A DNA stretch of 39,793 nt from Deltaproteobacteria bacterium (GTDB lineage: Bacteria; Myxococcota_A; Polyangia; Polyangiales; JAFGIB01), in assembly GCA_016929805.1 (NCBI GenBank), contig JAFGIB010000105.1:1-39793 (forward strand), in the 5' to 3' direction. The position numbers and the translations under genes were made by a program. The notes under the pieces are model-generated. The model saw only the letters and a list, made by a program, of their open reading frames with translations. It was not told the DNA's origin and made no database searches. Shown here piece after piece: positions 34,063 to 39,793 of this stretch. Numbering within the stretch: the stretch's first letter is position 1; the number at the start of each line of letters is the position of its first letter.

Positions 34063-34503
34063 AGACTTTTTACCAGGTATGTGGTGAAAAGTTATGGGTG
34101 GCGTTTTTTCTGCACCGCAATCGGCTAATAGTTGATCTATTTTGGCATTAAGCTTTTCTTGGAAATCGGTATCGGTGTAGGCCAGCGCCGTCAGCTCCCG
34201 GTGGAGGTCGGGAGAGAACGAATGCATGGCCGGAACCTGACGAATGAGCTCACGGGTCAGGATGCGGCTGTCCACGTCCTCTGTGGTGAATATGTGGCGA
34301 ACTTTTTCGGCGACCATTTCGTGGACGGCCGTGGAATGCCGCCGGTTAATCTCAAACAGAAGCGACTTTTTATCTGGAAAGTGATTGTAGAAGCTTCCCA
34401 CCGCCACTCCGGCGGCCTTGGCGATCTTCTTGGAGCGGTACGTTAAGCGTGTGAGCAATACGATTGCAATTATGCAGAAAGGTCCCCTTACTACCCGTAC
34501 CAA
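34060..34503 (-). CDS. TetR-family regulator, N-terminus damaged
   Basis: The HTH core of a TetR regulator is clear: KKIAKAAGVAVGSFYNHFPDKKSLLFEI. A helical ligand domain follows to residue 147. Helix 1, which should precede it by about 30 residues, is poor: IAIVLLTRLTYRSKK keeps part of it but seems to lack three or four residues before KKIA. The frame stays open upstream to an ATG at 34611, but that region overlaps the CPBP gene by 85 bp. TTG at 34503 is the best remaining start. The C-terminus is also short for TetR. It may be inactive. Possible partner site at 34031-34062. Confidence 0.65.
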   Translation of the reverse strand: MVRVVRGPFCIIAIVLLTRLTYRSKKIAKAAGVAVGSFYNHFPDKKSLLFEINRRHSTAVHEMVAEKVRHIFTTEDVDSRILTRELIRQVPAMHSFSPDLHRELTALAYTDTDFQEKLNAKIDQLLADCGAEKTPPITFHHIPGKKS

Positions 34504-34526
34504 CGATCCACCGCTTGGCCGGCAGA

Positions 34527-35444
34527 TCACGGAAGATTCGAGCTCGACCGCCAAATAGCGGATAGGTCCATTGTGAGAGCCACCGACCAATGCGCCGCCA
34601 CGCCGAGCCAAAAACTACGGTGTCGAAGCGCTAGGTAACCGAGCACCAATCCGGCGCCGACTGCGCCCATAGTCTCAGCGATCGGTTTTCCGTAGTGGGC
34701 CATGGTATAGGGGATAATCATATAGACCAACGCCGCGCGACCCATGTCTCGCTCGAGACCGAATAGAATAAACCCGCGCCAGAAGCTCTCTCCGGATATG
34801 AAGACTAACCCGTAAGCAGCTTGGTACAAGACGAATAGACTGGTAAACTCCATTCCGGAACGTCCTAACGAGCGCACCAATGGATATTTCGCTTTAAACG
34901 ACTCGAGATCCGAGATGAAAAAGACGATGACGAGCATTACAACGGCGGTCAATAGGAGATAGACCCACCACAACTCGAAGGTTCCCTTGATGCTGTAGCC
35001 GAAGTCTCGGCGTCGCTCGTTTAGACAAATGCGTATCAACGCGAGGGGGATTGCGGTGCGAGCGATAAGGCAACTGATAGAGAGATATAGGAAAGGGTAT
35101 AGAGGTGTTAAAACGGTGTCGGGGAAAACCCCTGTTAGATACCGTCGAAAGAAATCGGTGCGGCCGAACCACCATAACAGCGCGAATAAGAGTAAAGACG
35201 AGACGATGATAAACCTACCTCGACGCGATATGTCACCCCAACGAGGGCCCTTTAGTGCCGACGACAGGACAAAAAATACGGATACAGCCGTTAAAACGAA
35301 CAACGGCTGCAGCGATGGTTGCGTCCGGTGAAGCTCGAGCCAATACCACAGCAGGTTGAAACCGATTATCAGACCAACCGTCGAAACCAGTAGTGTCCAA
35401 TGTAAGCGCGGCGGCGCGAACATCTTTGATTCTGTCGCAGTCAC
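34527..35444 (-). CDS. CPBP-family intramembrane protease-like protein
   Basis: A 305-residue polytopic membrane protein (about eight helices). CPBP (CAAX/bacteriocin-processing) motifs: ISGESFWRGFILFG (the second Glu of EExxxR and the Arg), IPYTMAHYGKP (His) and GVAAHWSVALTMD (His). The first Glu is Gly and the last Asn position is Ala, as in several bacterial subgroups, so activity is not certain. Roles include prenyl-protein processing and bacteriocin self-immunity. The 3' end adjoins the damaged TetR gene. Confidence 0.85.
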   Translation of the reverse strand: MTATESKMFAPPRLHWTLLVSTVGLIIGFNLLWYWLELHRTQPSLQPLFVLTAVSVFFVLSSALKGPRWGDISRRGRFIIVSSLLLFALLWWFGRTDFFRRYLTGVFPDTVLTPLYPFLYLSISCLIARTAIPLALIRICLNERRRDFGYSIKGTFELWWVYLLLTAVVMLVIVFFISDLESFKAKYPLVRSLGRSGMEFTSLFVLYQAAYGLVFISGESFWRGFILFGLERDMGRAALVYMIIPYTMAHYGKPIAETMGAVGAGLVLGYLALRHRSFWLGVAAHWSVALTMDLSAIWRSSSNLP

Positions 35445-35679
35445 CCGGCCAGATTACGCGCGGGTTTCAAGCGTGTAAAGATTTCTGATTCGCGCGATTT
35501 GCGTCCGGGGCAAAACGTCGTCCGATCAAATCGCTGCGCTCGCGAAATAGCGTATCAGTGGATCGGGAAAGCCGCGAAATTCGGGCCGCCTGGTTCATAC
35601 CTTCGCTTTTGCCGAAAAATCGATTTTTGCACCGACGCCGAGTTACAATCACCGAACAACTCGCAGAAAAGGAGATACT

Positions 35680-36213
35680 TTGAAAACACTATCATTATTC
35701 AATCGCATTTTCTTGGTATTGCTTTTTATTGGATGCGAGATCGATCCGTGTGACGATACGAAGCGTGTCGAGAAACAGGGAACGATAGCGGCCGCGACGC
35801 CTTCCTTTGATCTCGAAACCCCCGACGCGGACAAGGACTGTCACGCTAAGTTTTTGGTGACTTATCACTGGGCGAACGCCAAGCGACGCATCGATCCCAA
35901 CGCTCCGGATCCGGTGAGCCCGGCGGGAAAAATTAATCTTTTCATCGTGCTAAACACGGTGATCGGCACCTTCGGCCCGCTGCCCAACGTTCAGAAAGTA
36001 GAAGATAGCTCGGGGCTAGATACGAGTTATAGGTGGGTAGGTAAGCTCGACATCGGCGCCAAGAACGAAGCGTATAACCCCGTCCATTTCAGGATTAACG
36101 CGTACGCATCTAATATCGGAAACCTCGAGATTCCAGCTGGTGAAGACGCGGACTATTACGACGTTGAAATCGACGCGACTATCGAATACACCGTGTACTC
36201 CGCCGAGAAGTAG
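35680..36213 (+). CDS. Hypothetical lipoprotein
   Basis: A 177-residue lipoprotein. The start is TTG at 35680 after AAAAGGAGA. The signal ends in lipobox LLFIGC (C19). The mature part is beta-rich with no family I know; sequence includes INLFIVLNTVIGTFGPL and a final beta strand IEYTVYS. Alone in its orientation. The promoter region upstream (35520-35555) carries a dispersed-repeat-like block. Confidence 0.7.
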   Translation: MKTLSLFNRIFLVLLFIGCEIDPCDDTKRVEKQGTIAAATPSFDLETPDADKDCHAKFLVTYHWANAKRRIDPNAPDPVSPAGKINLFIVLNTVIGTFGPLPNVQKVEDSSGLDTSYRWVGKLDIGAKNEAYNPVHFRINAYASNIGNLEIPAGEDADYYDVEIDATIEYTVYSAEK

Positions 36214-36289
36214 TCGTGGCGCTTTTCAGTCACTACTACGCGAAATAATCGCTTTATCGTAAAGCATTTGCGCCCGGCGGCACGTTCTT

Positions 36290-36664
36290 ATAAAGTGTCG
36301 AAAAGCCCCAATGATGTCATCAAAACCAGGAGGGAATCGGTAGCCTGGGAAGAGTCTGGAGGAAACCCGTTTACTGTCCAGGTGGTGACCGGCATGTAGG
36401 CGGCGTGAACGTGGCACGGGCTCTTGTGCGGAACGTGGGAACCTACGACTGCGATGACAAGGGAGAAATCCAAGTGGAGGACCCACAAGGATGAGAGTAC
36501 CGAAGCGCGGTATAGCGACGGAACAGCCAGTAAGAGCGAAGAAGCTTCTGTAATGGGAGTGGAGCAAAGGGGCTGTATCATCCGGTTTTGAAAATGGGTC
36601 AACCAGAGATAGGAGGAGCCAATGGACAAAACGAAGCCGTTCAGGGGGGTGGTTGCGCGATAGC
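36290..36664 (+). mobile_element. Group II intron 5' remnant with start of its RT gene
   Basis: The stretch resembles the 5' RNA part of a bacterial group II intron: GTGCGGAACGTGGGAACC, then AGCGACGGAAC and GAAGCTTCTGTAATGGGAGT with GGAGCAAAGGGGC. It is followed by GGAGGAGCC and ATG at 36622. The frame begins MDKTKPF, as many intron reverse transcriptases do, but stops after 13 codons at 36661-36663. The body of the RT and the 3' domains are gone. Recognised from memory of the sequence pattern, not by folding. The 36214-36702 gap has no other gene. Confidence 0.7.
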
Positions 36665-36702
36665 TGCGAGCACGGCAGCTTGAGAGCATGAAAACTATCT
36701 AA

Positions 36703-37071
36703 ATGCAAATCGAAACACAGGTCAACGAATTTATCGGCAATCTAAAACGGCTAGTATACGAGACGGCACTCAAGGCCATACGGAGCGCGACGGGAGCGAA
36801 GTGTCAAACCGGGACGCGGCGTCAGGTTTCGGCGCGACGAAGTACCGAAGCGCTCACGTCGATGACCGAGCAGTTATATCAAGCGGTCTGCGAGCGGCCG
36901 GGCGAATCGATGAAAGCGTTCGGTCAGACCCTTCAGTGCGAGCCGCGCGAGTTATTCAGGTGCATGCATCGCCTGATCGCCCAAGGGCGGGTCAAAAAGG
37001 CCGGCGAAAGGCAAAACACGCGCTACTTTCCCGTGGATGCGCCCGCTAAGCGAAGCCGTGAAGCCAGATAG
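36703..37071 (+). CDS. Small winged-helix DNA-binding protein
   Basis: A 122-residue basic protein. The N-terminal helix (QVNEFIGNLKRLVYETALKA) precedes a basic linker, then a winged-helix domain (about 50-113: LYQAVCERPGESMKAFGQTL, ELFRCMHRLIAQGRVKKAG, QNTRYFPV). Similar small proteins with the same order are common in myxobacterial genomes. It sits between a group II intron remnant and an IS66 fragment, ending three bases before the latter's stop codon. Function unknown; DNA binding inferred. Confidence 0.7.
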   Translation: MQIETQVNEFIGNLKRLVYETALKAIRSATGAKCQTGTRRQVSARRSTEALTSMTEQLYQAVCERPGESMKAFGQTLQCEPRELFRCMHRLIAQGRVKKAGERQNTRYFPVDAPAKRSREAR

Positions 37072-37073
37072 TT

Positions 37074-37600
37074 CTAACCGCTAGGCAAAAGTGGCGGCGT
37101 CGGTTGCCCCGTACGAAAGGCCTCACATACCGCGGTCAAGTAAGACAGCACATGACGGTGGTGTTTGCGCGCCGTGTGCACCACGGTCATGACCCGCTCG
37201 GCGAATCGATTGCCACGCTCGCTTTGCGTACCGAATGAGCGCCTGCGCCACAGCACGAAGGCACGCAGTTGTTGTTCGGCATGGTTGTTGGTCGGCTCGA
37301 TACCCGTTTTGTCTACGAACGCCCATAGCGCTTCGCGGTGATACAGGATATCGGCACACGAGCCCGAAAGCCCTCGGATATCCGCATCAACCGCACGCTG
37401 CAGCACCGCTTCAAACTGCTCGCGCAACGGTTGCATCCGCCGACGAAACTCCTCGCGTGTGGTCTTGGCTTCTTTATAGGCGTAGTACATCTCGAACAGG
37501 ATTCCGGTGTACTCTAACAGTTGCTTGCCATATCCGCTCGCCGGTCCGTCTCGCTCACAAAACGACACGAACTTGCGCAAAAGGTGCGCCACGTCTGTCC
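37074..37600 (-). pseudogene. IS66-family transposase (TnpC) C-terminal fragment
   Basis: The C-terminal 175 residues of an IS66 transposase: LLRKFVSFCERDG, GLSGSCADILYHREALWAFV, KTGIEPTNNHAEQQLRAFV (the catalytic Glu helix), LWRRRSFGTQSERGNRFAER and the usual PTPPLLPSG end. The N-terminal two-thirds are missing. At about 37590-37600 the sequence switches to a group II intron reverse-transcriptase fragment in another frame. Confidence 0.9.
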
Positions 37601-37834
37601 GTCCACGCCCGCCGCCGCGTCTCGCTTCAGCGCGTAGTACGCTCGTCGCAGGCAATCGACTTCATAGATATGGTGCATGAACGCGGTGAACTGCTGCCGT
37701 TTGTTTCGTTTAGCAGCCTGACGTATCCGGTCGAGCGCACTTGGCGTGCTGACCCGGCACTGTGTCCGGAGCATGTTTTGCTCCACCGGATTTCCCTTGG
37801 CTCGCCCCCTTCCCTCCACCACCTCCGCCGCCAT
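37586..37834 (-). pseudogene. Group II intron reverse transcriptase N-terminal fragment
   Basis: About 83 residues from M at 37834: VEGRGRAKGNPVEQN, ALDRIRQAAKRNKRQQFTAF, HHIYEVDCLRRAYYALKRDA and AAGVDGQTW. This is the N-terminal (RT-0) region of group II intron-encoded proteins, ending at GVDGQTW where the RT domain proper should begin. It then runs into IS66 sequence. The class differs from the remnant at 36622. The 200 bp upstream (to about 38035) probably hold part of its intron RNA. Confidence 0.85.
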
Positions 37835-38035
37835 TCTCCACGACCGCAATCCGAATGGTGCGATTGTCGCTCGCCGCGAGCGGCGGCCCTCAAACAAATG
37901 GTTGATTCAACATTGGGCATTTGGTCGCTCGCCCCGGACCGAGGCGGCTTGAGAATAAGCGCGTACCCGCATCGATTCCTACGTAATTGAGTGTTGTCGC
38001 AGTTGCATCGAGGATTGTATATAATGTCCTCGTTC
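37835..38035 (-). mobile_element. Possible group II intron RNA remnant
   Basis: The region just upstream of the RT fragment is GC-rich and hairpin-prone (CCGCCGCTCGCGGCGAGCG near 37880). It has no gene. By position it should be the intron RNA part preceding the reading frame, cut off at the FG-GAP gene side. Not folded. Confidence 0.35.
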
Positions 38036-38051
38036 GCTGCTGCGCAGCAGC
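38036..38051. terminator. Perfect palindrome after the FG-GAP gene
   Basis: GCTGCTGCGCAGCAGC, a fully self-complementary 16-mer, lies 42 bp downstream of the FG-GAP stop codon (minus strand). It could help end transcription but lacks a T-tract. Confidence 0.3.
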
Positions 38052-38092
38052 CACGCGTGTCCATCCAGCGGCAGTCGGCGACCTGGTTTCAT

Positions 38093-39688
38093 CTACGGAC
38101 ACTGAACTTCAATGGCGACCACCGCGTGCGAATTGCGATCACCGTAAACGATCTCACGACGTGCGTTTCCGAGCACGTCGTCAATGCTCAGGCCATAGGC
38201 CACTTCGTTAATTGGTATTCTGACGGTGGGTCTGAAACTGCCGTCGCCTTTGCCGAACAGCACGTCTATCTCTTTCGACTCGCCTGTCGGCACAACGATA
38301 TCGGTAAAGCCGTCCAGATTGATATCACCTGCCGCGAAGATCACATTGGTGTTGCCGACGGTCACGTAGACGCTACCCTGCGTGAAGTGCGCGGCGCCGT
38401 CGTTGAGAAAGACGTGCACCGTGCCATCTTGGATGCTCTTGACTGCGACGTCGATTGCCCCGTCCTGATTGAAGTCCGCGGTTACGAAATGCTGTGAAGC
38501 GTAGCCGCTGAAAATCATGGTAGCTGCAGAGAATGACCCAGACCCGTTGTTCAGGAAGAAAGCGGTTCCTGACGAATTTGCGCCTGCCACGATGTCGAGA
38601 TAGCCGTCGCCGTTGAGATCCGCTGCCCGGGCTTCATCATGATTATCCCCGATATTCATAGTCTGCGACAGCTCGAATGTGCCGGGTATCGCTTGCTGCA
38701 GTATCACCCTAACCCGGTCTTGTCCATTGAGGTTCGTTGTAACCAGATCGTTTTTACCATCACCGTTGAGGTCGGCAATGGCAATAGTATTTGGATTGAC
38801 CCCGACGTCGCCGGACTGGAGTTTGCCGCCAAAAGCGAAGTGCCCGGAACCATCTCCCCAGAATAGGGTAACTGAGCCGCCCGTGTAGTCTGCTTCATAG
38901 TTCACGGTGGCAATATCCGCGTAAGAATCACCGTTGAGATCACCAATTGCGCTCATGCTCGCACCGCCGCCCACGGCCTGGGTTGCGTAAAATACAGGAC
39001 TTGAAAACGAAGCGTACCCTTGGTTGAGTATCACGCCGACCTCGAGCTGAGAACTGGAGAATGGCGTGTCCACGAGATCCAGAAGCCCATCTTGATTCAG
39101 ATCGCCAACTGCAACGGCAACAGTTGGGTTTGATACAGTCGAAATCTGGTTGTACCCAAAGGTAATGTTTTCCACCTCGCACCCAGGTACCGCGGCGTCC
39201 TGTTGTGTGTCGTCGATGTCGATGCCAATGGTCACTTGTCCCTTGTCCATAATGACTACGTCACCGTTGACCTTGAAACGAAAACGTACCGACGTCGTTT
39301 GCTCGGCGACTATGATGAACGCTTGCGGATTGTCGGATTCCAGCGCGGCTTCGACTGGCGAGCAGCTGCCGTCTTGCTCCTCACGTTCGAGCCGCCAATT
39401 GGGCTGGAGCAGTACCTGGTAATTCCCGGGAACGAGCTCGACGCTCATCGATTCAGCCGGCGAATTGTCGTCGGTCGAAATACTCGCCTGCGACGCGCCG
39501 CTGATATCAAATGTTGCATTCCTCAGGCGGTACTTTTTACCCGAAGCTGAAGAACCCACTAGCGACATTTTAAGTTGTCCTCGTCTTCCGTCACTGGGTT
39601 GGCCGTGACGTATCGAACACGCGATGTGACAACCAATGCAAACTAGTACCACGCCCCAAAAGGCAATGAATCGAATTGTTTTTTGCAT
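38093..39688 (-). CDS. FG-GAP/VCBS-repeat lipoprotein
   Basis: A 531-residue lipoprotein. The start chosen is the ATG at 39688 because the signal (MQKTIRF, hydrophobic core, lipobox CIGC with C20) begins there; an ATG at 39790 gives an unlikely 34-residue extension. Residues about 40-165 are a beta-rich N-domain. Residues about 170-525 contain at least six FG-GAP repeats with calcium-binding loops: DLNQDGLLDL, DLNGDSYADI, DLNGDGKNDL, DLNGDGYLDI, DFNQDGAIDV, DINLDGFTDI. Seven repeats make an integrin-alpha-like propeller. Probably a cell-surface adhesion or binding protein. The ligand is unknown. Confidence 0.85.
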   Translation of the reverse strand: MQKTIRFIAFWGVVLVCIGCHIACSIRHGQPSDGRRGQLKMSLVGSSASGKKYRLRNATFDISGASQASISTDDNSPAESMSVELVPGNYQVLLQPNWRLEREEQDGSCSPVEAALESDNPQAFIIVAEQTTSVRFRFKVNGDVVIMDKGQVTIGIDIDDTQQDAAVPGCEVENITFGYNQISTVSNPTVAVAVGDLNQDGLLDLVDTPFSSSQLEVGVILNQGYASFSSPVFYATQAVGGGASMSAIGDLNGDSYADIATVNYEADYTGGSVTLFWGDGSGHFAFGGKLQSGDVGVNPNTIAIADLNGDGKNDLVTTNLNGQDRVRVILQQAIPGTFELSQTMNIGDNHDEARAADLNGDGYLDIVAGANSSGTAFFLNNGSGSFSAATMIFSGYASQHFVTADFNQDGAIDVAVKSIQDGTVHVFLNDGAAHFTQGSVYVTVGNTNVIFAAGDINLDGFTDIVVPTGESKEIDVLFGKGDGSFRPTVRIPINEVAYGLSIDDVLGNARREIVYGDRNSHAVVAIEVQCP

Positions 39689-39793
39689 GAGCCCCACCAC
39701 GCTAGTCTCGCCTTTGGCGATTTTCTGAGTAAAAAAGATTAGAATAGTTCTGTTAATCGGCTCTTGAAGGTGGCATAATGAGTTTATCACAAC

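Noticed and set aside
32794..35444. A defence island built from the AAA/DUF4143 ATPase, TetR and CPBP genes
   Set aside because: DUF4143 ATPases are widespread without shown defence function, the TetR is damaged and no known defence partner is present.
36226..36708. 160-residue minus-strand open frame over the intron remnant
   Set aside because: No recognisable protein features. The plus strand carries group II intron RNA-like sequence and the start of its RT.

Overview
The window looks like a mid-GC, Gram-negative chromosome segment from a deltaproteobacterial or Myxococcota-like lineage. This is inferred from gene content, not from a marker gene. The evidence is: many lipoproteins with MopE-type Cys/Asp metal-binding motifs, RCC1 and FG-GAP propellers, a TPR plus LppC/LpoA-like lipoprotein, a PQQ/HEAT/AgmX-like lipoprotein, and dense use of GTG and TTG starts. 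An anaerobe-type (class I) hybrid cluster protein, a cysteine-containing Rrf2 regulator and molybdenum-cofactor genes suggest anaerobic or facultative life. I saw no rRNA, tRNA or CRISPR array.

Layout: 0.3-1.0 kb holds a vapBC toxin-antitoxin pair. 1.0-1.86 kb is decayed sequence. 1.86-5.88 kb carries a GT4 glycogen-synthase-like gene and glgB. 6.0-14.8 kb is a split moeA-mobB locus: an intact mobB beside a moeA fragment on the left, an intact moeA beside a mobB stub on the right, and between them a same-strand cluster of two big lipoproteins (MopE; MopE plus seven-blade RCC1) and two small AT-rich orphan genes. 15.0-18.9 kb has bioB, an rrf2 regulator, hcp and a divergent thioredoxin. 18.95-25.0 kb has an HDOD protein and a three-gene envelope operon (HEAT, PQQ/HEAT/AgmX-like, LpoA-like). 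25.0-25.7 kb is an AT-rich gene-free stretch full of palindromes. 25.7-28.2 kb has suhB and an ABM-domain/iron-alcohol-dehydrogenase pair. 28.2-39.7 kb is accessory: a CE2-like esterase lipoprotein, membrane proteins, an AAA/DUF4143 ATPase, a damaged TetR, a CPBP protein, an FG-GAP lipoprotein, and debris of IS21, IS66 and two group II introns.

The most striking structure is the moeA-mobB split. The left and right copies overlap only in the 3' part of moeA, an identical-length 31-bp spacer and the 5' end of mobB. One side keeps the whole moeA and the other keeps the whole mobB. This is the pattern left by single-crossover (Campbell-type) integration of a circular DNA carrying a moeA'-mobB' fragment, so the MopE/RCC1 cluster would be the cargo of that circle. 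The truncated moeA later lost about 550 bp.

Other points of note are a DUF3795-like gene with an in-frame TAG, a 17-residue tandem-repeat linker in the esterase, a palindrome between hcp and trx, and a GTGCCC-rich inverted-repeat family in intergenic DNA. I did not find a complete, clearly new defence or mobile system. The best candidate for something undescribed is the RCC1/MopE lipoprotein cluster with its two unrecognised partner genes.
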